From Lumbricus rubellus (taxonomy: Eukaryota; Annelida; Clitellata; Crassiclitellata; Lumbricidae), in contig OX243812.1 in assembly GCA_945859605.1 (NCBI GenBank), positions 1,570,501 through 1,634,500 of the forward strand: 64,000 nt of DNA. Direction: 5' to 3'. The notes under the pieces are model-generated. The model saw only the letters and a list, made by a program, of their open reading frames with translations, searched no databases and was not told the DNA's origin. Made by a program: the position numbers and the translations under genes. Below are positions 1 through 12,779 of this stretch, piece by piece (the first letter of the stretch is position 1; every line of letters begins with the position of its first letter).

Positions 1-2230
1 TCTATTTCTGCCCTCCTCTTCTTAGTCTTCTACATCTTCCTTCATTTTCTATAAAATTATTTCCTCATCCAATAAAATTATTTCCTCCTCATCCGTGTCT
101 ATCACCGCTTCCAATTTCCCTCACTTCACAGTGACATGGCTTTCTAAAATTACCGCAGTAAAGCGGTGTATGACAGAAATAAAAATAAACAAACACCGAC
201 ATGAAAGTAAATAAATACAAACAAATAAACGGAAAGAAACAAAAAACCTTGCTCTCTTTCCGCTTTGGTCACGCACTGTCCTTTTGGCCCAACCAGCTAT
301 AATATTGCTGACGTCACGTGCACATGTTCACGTGATCGATGGCGTAATTAGTACGTATACGGTTGCCATATCTCGCGGTTTATCGCCAAGCCTCGTGGAA
401 TGTGGATTGCCCATCGGCCGAATCGATCGCCCCCCGATGCTTTGGAGGGAGGCGATCCGATTCTCATCCACCGTCAGCCTTTGACAGTCAGCGCACGAAC
501 TGTACTTATGAAGTGTGCACTGAAAAGGCGTTGAGTTTTTATCAGATCCCAGCAATTATACGAGTCCCAGTGAGGTGGAGGTGGAGGATGGGGAGGGTCG
601 CCAATCAGACCAAAGACATCAGATGCATCATGGTTAGAAGAATCGATTAGAATCGGTTCACAGTGGGGGAGGGGAATCTGTCCGGCTTCGCACCATATGA
701 ATGGCATAAAGTTTTGACATATTTATGGTATAATGTTTGAATATAGGCCTACTCGACGCATAATGTTGGACATGTTTAAGATATTATACTGCTTGGATAT
801 CTCTGGAATAATGCTTGGACGCATTTAGTGCATATTGGTCGGATATAATTATTTAGGACATTATTTACAGTAGGCCTAGTGTTAGACCAATATATTTTTA
901 AAACGCAGTTGATCATAATTATTCGGTTTTGATTGTTCGTATTTCGAGTATTTCAAGTTTAGTGTTTGAACATGCATTTATATAATTGTATAGGGCCTAT
1001 ACATGTATTTACGGTGTGATGCAATGGTGTATTAAGCATGGCTGTGTCTCGCGCAAACTGTTCGGACATATGTAGGCCAAGATGTGAACATGTTAGACAA
1101 AATGTTGGACATATTTAGGGCATAATGCTTGGACATAATATTTGGGAGGTGAAAGTTGTGATCATGCTTGTAAAAATGGTTTGCTATCTTAAGAGAATAA
1201 ATCATTTGTTCCTTATTATTAACAAAATAACATTGGACGTGCTAATACAATACAATTGTTGCAATATAATTTAACTAACTTTAGGTTTTAGAAACGCGTT
1301 CACCAAATTTCAATGTGAAAAATGTTTCTTTTCTCAGCTCGTGTATGACAGATTAGCGATGGTAGCCTATATTGGCAATCCTACCACAGTGACTGTCTCA
1401 TAGGCAACAATTTATTATTCTTGCCAAAGAATTTCCCAGAATGCATCACGCTTGCGTTTGTCTCAAACTCAGACGGATGTAGACTACATATTATTTTCAC
1501 GAGTGACCATTCTTCAGAGTCTAGGCTACAATAATAGGGCTTAGATTCTGTGTATTCGTATTTATAGGATATCGTGTAAGCAAAAATATTCTTTATGCTC
1601 GTTGCCTCCGTTCTGAGTTCAGTGGTTAAATCTCTACGTTGTAGCGGGCTCAATTCCCAAGCGTTAGCAACTGATTGACGTAGCAGGCACTGCCTGGCAG
1701 TAAAGGAAAATGACAACAGATGGCCGCATAGTAGGCTATAATAGCTAGTGCTTTGGTGAACGCGTGTGTTGTAAGGATGACGGAAGAGACACTGGAGATC
1801 GGTGCTCAATGGATTTCAATCCGGTGCGTTTTCACTCTATACCCTGAAGGCTGCGTTTTCTGGCCACTTCCGAAATCAAGCGAAGAATATTTTAAATTCT
1901 GAAGAGATAACAATCAAGGAACTTCCAATAATTAATTACTTATACATGCATACCATGCATTCATGCACATATTATGCTCACCATACATACGTAACAGATA
2001 CATGCATTATTATTATAAACACACATTGATAAGCACCACTCTGCATGATTCTTTTTATACACTGCATAAGACGCAATGTAGGTTAAATTCCACAAATGGA
2101 TTCCATATAAATGTACACTTGCACTCGTAATTAGGCTACATGCATATGCATGGGTAGATAGGCAGATACATTCATACATGTATACATTTAACAGACATTG
2201 CACTGCTTAAATTCATACATACATGAACCC
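1..2230. other. No gene recognised
   Basis: AT-rich, non-repetitive DNA. Short open frames around 284-700 and 1381-1809 show no domain, codon pattern or splice context. TAGGCCTA-like motifs recur at about 744, 872 and 990. Confidence 0.5.
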
Positions 2231-2445
2231 ATACAATTCATACATACATGCACCCATACATACATACATATTTACACTCAAACATAATCCTTATGCATAC
2301 ATGTAAAAATTGTAAATTGTATGTACATACATACATACATACATACATACATACATACATACATACATACATACATACATACATACATACATACATACAT
2401 ACATACATACATACATACATACATACATACATACATACATACATT
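2231..2445. repeat. (CATA)n microsatellite
   Basis: Interrupted copies from 2231, then an uninterrupted CATA run from about 2322 to 2444 (roughly 30 units). It is open in several frames (IHTY, MYVC), which is an artefact of the repeat. Confidence 0.95.
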
Positions 2446-2559
2446 AATACACACGTACCTTTCTGAACCATTGCTTCTCTTTTTCTTCTTCTCTTCTTCT
2501 CTGCTTTAATCTTTCTCCACTCCGTTTCTTCCTCTCCCAACTTTCTTCCTCCCTGCCCT

Positions 2560-2870
2560 CCTCTCACTCTTTGCTGCCCGCTTCTCACTCTTTGCTGTCC
2601 TCCTCTCACTCTTTGCTGCCCTCCTCTCACTCTTTGCTGCCCTGCTCTCACTCTTTGCTGCCCTCCTCTCACTCTTTGCAGCCCTCCTTTCACTCTTTGC
2701 CTTTCTCTATTGCTCTCTATCTTCCTCTTCTTCCCCCTCTCTCTATTTCACTCTGCCTTCTTCTTTTCTTCCGTGCCTTCCTTCCTCTCTGCTTCTTTCT
2801 CTCCCTCTCTTCCCCTCTGCCTTCCTTTTCCTGTGCCTCCTCCTCCTCTTCCTCCACGCCTTCCTATAGA
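2560..2870. repeat. 21-bp minisatellite and adjoining pyrimidine tract
   Basis: About seven copies of CTCACTCTTTGCTGCCCTCCT between 2560 and 2702, with small variants (CTGTCC, CTGCTC, CAGCCC). A C/T-rich tract follows to about 2860. Confidence 0.9.
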
Positions 2871-3189
2871 AACCAGCTTCCTCAAAAGACGACAAATAAA
2901 ACGCAACACAATCCCAACTGCGACACACACACTCACGCTCACACCAACCAACCGACATCTAAACGCAACTGTTCCACAATGCAAGAGAAGCCGACTCTAT
3001 CAGACGTTGACGACGAAAAAAATCTTAAGTGCGTCAACAAAACAGGCGCTATACAAATCCATGAACACGGGTATACAAATAAATACTGCACTCCTTGTGA
3101 CACGCATTTAGTGCCGACGAACACACTCTGCAGCGGCTTACTGTTGAAACGTAAGCGACACTTTTATAGCGCATTATTGACATTCTAGA

Positions 3190-4620
3190 AGCATTGACAA
3201 AATTGAAGATGGTAATTAAATTTTGCTTTCGGATCTGCGTAAAACATCGTCATCGCAACTATAGATTCAAATTAAATTTGCTATCTTCAAAGTGCTATTA
3301 AAAATAGATTAAAATAACCTTTTCACTGATGTCGAATAATCATAAGTCTGCGGTTACATTTTCACAGACTGGGTCTCAAACAATAGCGAGACAAGAAGAC
3401 AACGAACCAATTTAATCGAAATGAAACTTGCACGAGATAATAATTAATTTTATACTGATAATAATATTTTCAACGTGCTTGTGTTGCTGCTAACTCAACT
3501 TACAACTAATCTTTTTCGAATCGTTGTTCACAATATTATCATTGTTAACTCCGGAACTGATCGATTGACATCGTGCAAAAAACCAAAACGATTAATCGAT
3601 AACTAATTACTCGAAAAATTCATCAATTAATCGCCGAGAATTTTTAACGATTATTCGGTCAATTAGTCGTCAAAATTTGCGGCCTACTAAAGACAGTCTG
3701 AGTCATTGGCGCTAAATTCTACGCATTAATTTTTCAATCGATTGCTTTCGTTAGAATTCTGAATGCACCACTGAGTTCAACTGATCAATTTACTGAAAAC
3801 TGGACAGCACGGTCGCTAAGCAACGCAATGTCTGTTTATTTATTGCGTTTTATCGCTTGGTGCGTTGGTTATTAGGAAATAGGAACACCGCGTTATTATG
3901 AAGACGATTAGTGTTACACCAGCTGCAGTTTAGACAGAACAAAGCGGGGGGGGGGGTCCATTGCGTTGGGGGGGGGCTCCAATAGACATGGTTGCAACAT
4001 ATACAGAGTAAGCTTATGTATACAAAGAATAAGTTTTAGAAAAATTTCTGAAATGACATAGGCCTATTAAGAGGTTGAGCCAGTGAACCCAAAATGCGCC
4101 GATATGCTGTCCATTTAGAATTGCACAGTTTGTGTACATCTGCATTTTCTCGCTGCCGGAGATCTGGTATCGACGTCATGGGTTTTCTTTCGATACGGAC
4201 TCGTCTTTGACTTATCTCCAATCTAACCTTGTTAGCATCATCTCCTCTTTTTCAATCATTATTTCTTTTCATTAAAGTTCTTTATGATCACTGAAACCTT
4301 TTATTTAAAAGTTTAACATCTGCATTATAATTATTACATTAGCGATAAATTAAAGTAGGACAATATGATAATCAAATTTTTGATGAAACCAGAGAATTTA
4401 TTAAATCTGATATAACTAATTAAAGGTGTCAAAGTAATGCTTATAATGTCTCAAACAATCGTTGTTGGGCAGCATAATATTTTAAGGCCAACTCAACCAC
4501 GGAGTCGCTGAGTAATCATGGAAGGTTGGATCCTTTGTCTTAAGACGGCTTAATGAGACGATAGAGGCCGCTACAGCTAACAAAGAGTTGTTTTGCATAG
4601 TAAATGTACAGCCATTTTAT
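3190..4620. other. No gene recognised
   Basis: AT-rich unique DNA; two G-runs at 3945-3977 resemble those of the hAT-like MITEs, but no inverted repeat could be matched. Nothing coding seen. Confidence 0.5.
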
Positions 4621-4673
4621 AACAGGACTTATGCTGATTGAATACGTATAATAATATTATTTATTATTCAGAG

Positions 4674-4965
<292 letters not shown>

Positions 4966-5029
4966 GTTGTTGTCAGCAGTCTGCAAGAAACAAAGAATAT
5001 TCCTGAAAAATAAATTTGCTGAGACAAAC

Positions 5030-5508
5030 AGATAAAGAGAGAGAGATAGAGAGACAGACAGACAGACAAACAGATAGACAGACAGACAGACATACAGAGA
5101 GACAGAGAAACAGAGAGACAGAGAGAGAGGCACGTGAGGCAGAAATAGGGAGAGAGACAGACAAACAGATGGATAGGCTACAGCCGCTACACAGTCAGAA
5201 ATAAATGCAAACAGTCAGACAGTGACAGACAGAGATATAGAAAGACAGATCGATGCACACAAAGACAGGCAGACAGACAGACAGGCAAACAGACAAGCAA
5301 ACAGACAAAGACAGACAGTGAGCGAGACGTCATAAACACAGGGCGCTGGCTAACAGGAAATGAATTACACCGCCGTAACCATGGCAGCGGATTATGGAAT
5401 CGGCCGCTAGATGGCCGAGACGAACGACCCCAAAGTTCCCATAATCCCGTTCGTCTGGGAGTCATGGTGATCGGACTGAGGCACATAGAGGCAAATACAG
5501 ACATACAT

Positions 5509-5575
<67 letters not shown>

Positions 5576-5605
5576 GGCGGACAGACAGACAAGACAGACA
5601 TACAG

Positions 5606-5656
<51 letters not shown>

Positions 5657-5735
5657 CAGACAGACAAGACAGACAAGACAGACAAACAGACAGACAGTCG
5701 ACTACACCCCGCGTTGGAAAAGTTACTGGTCGACA
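5030..5735. repeat. (CAGA)n satellite block with a unique island
   Basis: Degenerate CAGA/GAGA from 5030 to 5330, a 160-bp unique island (5335-5495), then a long CAGA run at 5505-5700 with GACAAGACAG variants. Confidence 0.93.
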
Positions 5736-5894
5736 CTGAACCACCCTCTCCACCCCTCGGAGTCTAAGGGGGGGGGTCGGGGGTCAGTCTTTCGGTCATA
5801 AGGTAACTGACCGGTGAAGAAAGGGTCAGTTGCTGGACGACGAAGGGCATTTTAGCATTGCAAGGGGTCGTCATAGATGGTGAGATGGTGATCG

Positions 5895-5966
<72 letters not shown>

Positions 5967-5991
5967 CGACGACGATTATGATGTTGATGAT

Positions 5992-6032
<41 letters not shown>

Positions 6033-6044
6033 TGATGATGATGG

Positions 6045-6080
<36 letters not shown>

Positions 6081-6118
6081 CGATGATGATGATGATGACG
6101 ATGACGATGATGATGTGG
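5895..6118. repeat. (GAT)n / (GACGAT)n microsatellite
   Basis: GAT run 5898-5966, then mixed GAC/GAT with a GACGAT stretch at 5994-6030. Non-coding. Confidence 0.93.
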
Positions 6119-6199
6119 CTACAGTTGAACGGTGTCTGATGTCAGCACATGTGTCTGGTCGACGAAATAATGGTCGTTGGGATTTGTTATTGTCCAGCT

Positions 6200-7520
6200 G
6201 GGCTTTCGATTGGCTCTACTTGTCTGTCTACATGACCGTCTGTTTCTTTGTCTTAATGTCTGTCTGTGCACATGTGTCTGTCCGTCTGCTTCTCTGTCGT
6301 TTTGGCTGTCTGTCTGTTTCTATATCTGTTGGTTTTTTCTTCTCTTTCTCTCACTCTGTATGCCTGTGTATCTGCGTGTGTCTGTCTGTTTCTCTGCATA
6401 GTTCTCTGTCTGTCTGCTTCTCTGTCTACATATGTATGTCTGTCTACCTGTGCGTGGGTGTATCTACATGTGATCTGTCAAACCAACTCTTTAGATCTCC
6501 ATTCATTTATTCGCTTACACAAGGAGTTCTCTCTGTCTCGTTATTGCTGCTTGGAGCACGGTAGCCGAGAGGTTAAAGCCATGGGTGTATTTAGGGGAGT
6601 TATTGGGTCCAACCGAATAAATAATTTTCATTTCTTTACTAATTCTCCCAAAATGGTGATCTCGAACTTTTGCCTGGCAAATTCATGTACTGGAGAGAAC
6701 AAACCTTGTGTGATTACTGTGTAATGAAACTGATTTTAAGGCAGTTACAAGTATTGCATCGCCGGTGTGTGTGCTATGTAAATTTCTTTACACCACTCAA
6801 TGTTTATGTCTTAGACTCTTAGTCTGCATGTAACTCTGCATGAATAATAACGATTAATTATTCTTCAATTATAAAGGGTTCTTTAATTAAGTGTCTCTAT
6901 AAAATTATTATGTCGGCTTTCTCTTTGTCCTTCTGCTTCTGTCTATGTCTCTGCCAGTCTATGTGTAAGCATGACAGTCTGTCCATTCCTCTACCACTCT
7001 CCATCTTTTTTGTCCCTCTGTCCCTCTCTCACTCTCGTCTTTTCTCCCTCCCTCTCACTTTGCCTCCCTACCAACCTCCCCGCCGTCCATCCCTGTCTCT
7101 CTGTTCCCTTGTGCTCTTGAGTATCTCCCTCCGTCCGTGTAATCTATCCATGTTATTCTTTGTCGTCGTCACTTCGATTGCTGTTCATGTTGACACGGTC
7201 AACAGTCATCAAGATGTCTTCGCCGCTCACTGGTTCAATGCACGAAATGACATCAGTAGACCACGGTTAGAATCAAATCGGAACATTCGAACTTACAGTT
7301 TACAGTACACGTGTGTGTGTTTGTGTGTGTGTGTGTGGTGGGTTGTGGGTGGGTTTTGGGTGGGTGTGGGTGTGTGTGGTTGCATGAGAGAGAGACAGAC
7401 AGACAGACAGACAGAGACAGACAGACAGACAGAGACAGAAAGAAAGACAGACAGATTAACAGATATAGATAGACGGACACACAACAGAGACAAACAGACA
7501 GAGAGCGTATGATATAGAGA
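6200..7520. other. Simple-sequence-rich stretch without genes
   Basis: CTGT-rich 6220-6450, unique AT-rich 6630-6900, C/T-rich 6905-7140, GT and GGGT 7306-7382, CAGA 7390-7500. The strand bias of C/T then A/G repeats is marked, but no gene is seen. Confidence 0.7.
6556..6625 (+). repeat. tRNA-like sequence, possible SINE head or tRNA pseudogene
   Basis: GGTAGCCGAGAGGTTAAAGC matches the A box of Leu/Ser-type tRNAs; a B-box-like GGGTCCAACCG follows about 45 bases later. No acceptor-stem pairing is seen, so it is not called a functional tRNA. Confidence 0.35.
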
Positions 7521-8239
7521 GATGATCTCGCAGGTCCAAAGATAGAATCTTAATAGGTTTGATTAGATTAGATATCAGATATTCAATAATAATCTAATTC
7601 TAACAGCTCTGCGCTATCTTGTATTGAACCACTGGCATGTAGTTCAACAGTCCGCAAGCTTATCGTTAATACAGTAATAACAATTATGCAACAGCTTGAA
7701 GCTTGCATTACATAATAATATTATTATATTATATTAAATGTATGTAAACTACGTGTACAAGAAGAAAGCGACGACCCTTTAAAAAAGACTTCATAGATTA
7801 TTGAGAAACTGGCGTTTGGTCACGTGGCTCTGAAGATGAGCATCGTCCAAGCGATTGGGAGCAGGTCATTAACTTCTATATACTGAGCAGGTGCAACAGT
7901 CTAACTGCAGTCAGCGCTTCCTGTTTCATCTGCGTCTGATGAAAGCGCTTAAGAAACAATCGCTGACATGAAGACAGGATCATTACTTGTATGGCTGTAT
8001 GCTGTAACACTTCACACTGCTCGGATAACCGCACACAAACACGGAGAAAGTAAGTGAGTGTGTAAGTATATAAGCAAGTTAGCAAGCAAGTAAGTAAGTA
8101 TTTAAGCAGGCAGATAAGTAAGCAAGAAAGAAAGTAAGTAGGCCTATAGCTGTCATTGCTGGTAAGAGCAGAATGGGGCATCGAAACAGAATTTGAACTC
8201 ACGCATACACGTGATACTAATCTAAAAAACGGCCCTATT
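7521..8239. other. No gene recognised
   Basis: Unique DNA with a short TAAGTAAG-rich patch near 8050-8140. Nothing supported. Confidence 0.5.
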
Positions 8240-8338
8240 TAACCATGGCTAGGCCGGGAGTGCTTCTGAGTAGCTTTCATTGAAGAAGTGCCATGTAAAA
8301 TATCCTCATATAAATAAATAAAGTATTAATCCAAAGTC
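8240..8338 (+). mobile_element. LINE/SINE 3'-tail fragment
   Basis: GGGAGTGCTTCTGAGTAG...GAAGAAGTGCCATGTAAA, then ATAAATAAATAAAG. The stem changes on both arms, so it is still pairable. Confidence 0.65.
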
Positions 8339-8526
8339 CGGTATGTATGTATGATTGTATGTATGATTGTATGTATGATTGTATGTATGTGTGGGCCTCA
8401 GTGCCTGTTCCTTCAACTAGAACCTTAAAATCTCCCATATGAAAATCTGAAGCAACATGTTGCGTACATAATGCATAACGACTGTACGACACTACATCCA
8501 TACACATGTATAGGTATAGGATTATG

Positions 8527-9314
8527 CAGTGATTTAGTTGTCGGGGGGGTTGGGGGGGTTGGACCCCCTCAGTTCGTTGTCTGACCCCCTCAGTTAAGTG
8601 ACTAAAAATGTGTTGAGGGGGTCAGCTTCTGACCCCCCCAGTTCCTTGGCCCCTTCGTCCATATTCGTATGATTCTTGATTCGTGTCTCAAATTAATTGG
8701 CTGCAATACTTGTCGATACAATGCGTGACTGAGAGTAGGGAACCAGACACCAGCCTATAATTTATGACGCGGGTAGGGACCATTCTCAAATAAATATTAG
8801 TAATGTTCATGTTCTTCAACGTATTTCCTTTTCCTGTTTGTCAGCTACTGATTGCATGTTAAATCGTCCAGTTTCTCTTGAAAAGTTGCAGAGAAATGAG
8901 TTTGTTTGCGTTTGGATTCGCGAAAAGCAAGCGAAAGATCGTCGGCGATGGTGGCGACGAAGAAGAAAAAGACTTTAATAAAAAGTCTCGATGTGCCGAT
9001 ATGTCCAGCGAGGCAGTCCAGGCCAACCACGGCGTCCATGCAGTTACGGACGACCGGCCATGACTGCCTAAAAATGGCTCCATTTGAGGTCAACACAGCC
9101 AAAAATGCGCTGGTCGCTGGGGCTCCGCCCCAGACCCCGCTGGGGCAGCTTACGATAAAGACAAAATCAAACCTTTCTCTTTTACAGTAACATTTCTTAC
9201 AAATCACTGTTTTTAATTTCTGTAACGGCAGGGATTTGACATGTATTTGTGTACTTTGGTAATCTGTAAAAAATTACTGACCCCCCCAGTTAATTTTGGA
9301 CAACTAAAACACTA
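8527..9314. mobile_element. hAT-like non-autonomous element (788 bp)
   Basis: Perfect 8-bp duplication GGATTATG at 8519-8526 and 9315-9322. Ends CAGTGATTTAGTTGTC and, inverted, TAGTGTTTTAGTTGTC, followed inside by G-runs and repeated GACCCCCTCAGTT blocks. The + frame from 8895 (MSLFAFGFAKSKRKI, then acidic) resembles the start of TTF/ZMYM-type hAT transposases, so this may be an internal deletion derivative; that link is an inference. Confidence 0.8.
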
Positions 9315-9322
9315 GGATTATG

Positions 9323-10558
9323 TGAATCTCAGCACCGATATATATATATATATACATATATAATAAATATATATTTGTATATATTTATATTGGCGCAATA
9401 TAATGCATGTGTTGTCAGTCGTGTAGTATGATGTATTCTTCTTCTGAGAGTCGAAGTTACCCGAGAGATGCGCCTGCGGTCAAGAGGTCACATCGGGTTC
9501 CGTTCCATCCCTGGATCCATCAATATTTTATTCACAGCGTCCATTGGCTCATACCCGTCTGTCTGTCTCTCTCTTTGCCCGTGTGTTTTGTCTATCTGTA
9601 TCTGTGTGTCACCTGATTGTCTATATTCCTCCGCCTGCTTGTGCACCTGCTGCTGCTTGTCCATCTACATGTACCTCTTTGTCCTATAGTAGCAGTAATT
9701 GTTGCAGTAGTAGTAGCCCTAGTAGTATATTATAGTGCCAGTAGCAGTAATAATAATAATTATAAGCACTCGTAATAATAACAACAATAATAGTAATAAT
9801 GATAATTATAATAATAATAATTATCATTATGGCAATGATAGTAGTAATCATAATTGTACTCATGATTATAATAATGGTAATAATAATAATAATAATAATG
9901 GTAATGATCACCCACAACACCTAAGAAAAATCTTGGCAATTGGATTATTTCGTTATAATAATAATTATATGTATCTGTCAACATCTATCCAACTATTATC
10001 AATGCGGTTTTGAATCTAGGTTTATCTGAGGCGTTTAATGAGATAATCTATAATTCGGGTCACACCTTTTCGTCTCCAATCAAGAAGAACAGAGGCATGG
10101 AAGTCCAGTGGCGGTGGCCTACACAATATTACACAATCATGGCGACCACCTTATTTTAAGATTTATATAAAGAAAGAATGCGAAGGAGCCATCCTTCTAA
10201 TTAATTATTTTTATGATTATAGGCACATACATGACTTGTACCTCCTGACGAGAGTAAAGAATTTCGCGTCTGAAGGTTCTTATTGTAAGAGAATCTCAGT
10301 GAAAAGAGGTGTTAATTATTTCAACAAGTTCCCACCGTTTCTACATGATGATGCTCTCGAGACCTTTTAATTACTTATAATATACTCTACTTATTCATAT
10401 TGTTTAACGACACTGCATCATATTATATATGACTAGTCTTAAATAAAACATACTATGTTATTAGTATCGCCCACCTCATTTTGCAATTCTTGGGACTGGC
10501 AGTAGCGACGTTAAAATGCCAATTATTTCTGCTTACCAGTAATAATTCTACATTAATT
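9323..10558. other. No gene; AT-rich and TAA/TNA simple repeats
   Basis: (TA)n at 9340-9385, C/T-rich 9555-9690, and an imperfect AGT/AAT trinucleotide block at 9690-9905. The rest is unique AT-rich DNA. Confidence 0.6.
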
Positions 10559-10797
10559 GTGGGGCGCGGTGGTGTAGTGGTGGCGTCATTGCCTTGAAGC
10601 CGGAAGGTTCGAGGTTCGAATCCACCCTCAACCGCGTAGGGACCTTGCAATGGGCAAGTCCTTCACTCACAATTGCTCAGCGCTTCGGCGTGAAACTCCG
10701 ATGCAGTGTCCGCTCTGCATTCGGGAGCGCCTCTGAGTAGAAAGAGCTTGAAGGGGCGCTATAACAAGTGCACAAACAAACAAACAAACAATTCTGA
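10559..10797 (+). mobile_element. tRNA-derived SINE, full length
   Basis: Starts GGGGCGCGGTGGTGTAGTGG (A box) and has the B box GGTTCGAATCC at about 10612-10622, then a conserved body (TAGGGACCTTG, AAGTCCTTCACTC, CTTCGGCGTGAAACTC). It ends in the LINE-like tail GGGAGCGCCTCTGAGTAG...GGGGCGCTATAAC and (CAAA)n. Confidence 0.88.
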
Positions 10798-11122
10798 CAA
10801 AATGAAATTTAAAAGTAAAAGAGGTGTTTAATTTTTTTTAATACATGTCATATTAAGATTATCTCTTTGTATGGGCGAAATGAATGTTTGAGAGCAAAAA
10901 AGGACGTACACATTATTTTCACTATAGAAACCACCCTGCTAATGTAGAATCAATGTCCGATGATGTAGCTATCTTCACCAAAGGTCGGTCTCCCAATGAT
11001 GCCACATCATTGCGCAAATCGTAATTTACGCAAATAATTTATTCGGCGTCTCTATGGATTAGCATAGACTACATAGTTAGAATGCATGCAGAAGTCGTGG
11101 AATGTGAAAACGGAACTGAACG

Positions 11123-11191
11123 GTGAAACCATGGCAACTGTCTCCTAGCATCATACAGTACGGTGAAACCATGGCAACTGTCTCCTAGCAA
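11123..11191. repeat. 30-bp direct duplication containing X-box-like sites
   Basis: CGGTGAAACCATGGCAACTG TCTCCTAGCA is repeated at 11121-11150 and 11160-11189. Each holds GAAACCATGGCAAC, one base off the RFX X-box consensus. Confidence 0.8.
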
Positions 11192-11559
11192 CCGACAGTT
11201 GATCGTTTTTGTCAGAATTAACGTGGAGCTTGACAAACGATGAGACAATTCGAAACGGGATAATATAATTATACATAATACAAAATATTATGCATATAAA
11301 TATATGCATAATATTATATGCATATAATAATATATGCATAATGCATATAATTTTGTATCATTATATATTATCTCTAAAATAATCAATTAAATAGTAGCAG
11401 TGGTGGGATACCTTCCCACTGCTCAACTTTAAAAAAAGAATGAGAAAATATAAACCACACACAGATCTAATTCACGACCTTCTGTCTCTATACTGATAAT
11501 CTCTCTACTAATTTATTACATTTCCCTCTGCATCGAATAGCCTTTATGTTCATGCCACG

Positions 11560-12150
11560 GCCTCTCCATAATCTTAGAATCTTCAATCTTTCTATTCGTG
11601 TAGGCCTACTCTCTCTAATATTCGACTTTTCTATTCATGTCCTCTCTAATCTTCGACCTTTCTATTCATGTCCTCTCTCTAATAGTCGACCTTTCTATTC
11701 GTGTCCTCTCTCTAATATTCGACCTTTCTATTCATGTCCTCTCTCTAATATTCGTCTTCTCTATTCATGTCCTCACTCTAATCTTCTCTAATCTTCGACT
11801 TTTCTATTCATGTCCTCTCTCTAATATTCGTCTTCTCTATTCATGTCCTCACTCTAATCTTCTCTAATATTCGTCTTCTCTATTCATGTCCTCACTCTAA
11901 TCTTCTCTAATATTCGTCTTCTCTATTCATGTCCTCACTCTAATCTTCTCTAATCTTCGACTTTTCTATTCATGTCCTCTCTCTAATATTCGTCTTCTCT
12001 ATTCATGTCCTCACTCTAATCTTCTCTAATATTCGTCTTCTCTATTCATGTCCTCACTCTAATCTTCTCTAATATTCGTCTTCTCTATTCATGTCCTCAC
12101 TCTAATCTTCTCTAATCTTGGACCTTTCTATTCATGACTTCTCTCTAATC
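11560..12150. repeat. Minisatellite of 35-43-bp units (CTATTCATGTCCTC)
   Basis: About fourteen copies of CTATTCATGTCCTCNCTCTA plus AATNTTCGNCTT spacers, in two alternating unit lengths. A higher-order period of about 170 bp is visible between 11770 and 12120. Confidence 0.9.
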
Positions 12151-12366
12151 TTCGACCTCTCCAGTTTTGGTCTCTATCCAATCCCTTGCTCTCCCATTTC
12201 CGATCGCTGCCTCTAATCCTTGGTTATGCATCCGATCCCTGGTCTTAGCCGTCCAGTCCTTCCCAGTCCTCTCCAATCCCATGCAGTTCAAGGCGCAAAT
12301 GCCAGATAAGCCGCCTCTCTCTCTGGCACCTGATTCCGGCGCCGAGTCGATAATAATGGCGGTCGT

Positions 12367-12733
12367 CATAGGCGTAGGGGACAATTCAACTTTGGGGGGG
12401 CAAAAATGAGACTTTTGCCCGAAAATTTTTTTTTCGTCCGGCCGAAATCGTAAGAAAAATTCCAGTTACGTTTGCCCGAAAATTCTGACGACCTTTTTTA
12501 GTCATCCGGGCAAAATCTTCTGAAATTTCACGTTACTTTTTGCTCGAAAGGTCTGACGACCATTTTTTCGGGCAAGTCTGATTTTTCGGGCAAGAAGACC
12601 CGGAAAAATTAAAAAAGTAAAAATTTTTCTAAAACTTTTTTTCTTTTTCCGGGTCTGCTTGCCCGAAAAATCAGACTTGCCCGAAATTTGGGGGGCATTT
12701 GCCCCCCCTGGACCCCCGTCTCCTACGCCTATG
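12367..12733. mobile_element. hAT-like MITE (367 bp)
   Basis: Perfect 8-bp duplication GCGGTCGT at 12359-12366 and 12734-12741. The terminal inverted repeat begins CATAGGCGTAGG, then a G-run (GGGGGGG). The interior holds CGGGCAAG/CTTGCCCG inverted blocks around 12565-12680 that would fold into a hairpin. Non-coding. Confidence 0.85.
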
Positions 12734-12779
12734 GCGGTCGTTATCGAGACCAGGAAAATGACTGATGGAAGATGGACTA

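Noticed and set aside
284..707. Overlapping frames on both strands near the left edge
   Set aside because: No recognisable domain, no splice-supported continuation; consistent with chance in a GC-richer patch.
6177..6724. Cys/Leu/Val-rich frames resembling membrane proteins
   Set aside because: Generated by CTGT/TCTG repeats; hydrophobicity is a by-product of the repeat.
10453..10650. 65-residue minus frame and a possible tRNA gene
   Set aside because: The A and B boxes belong to a tRNA-derived SINE; the cloverleaf stems do not close.
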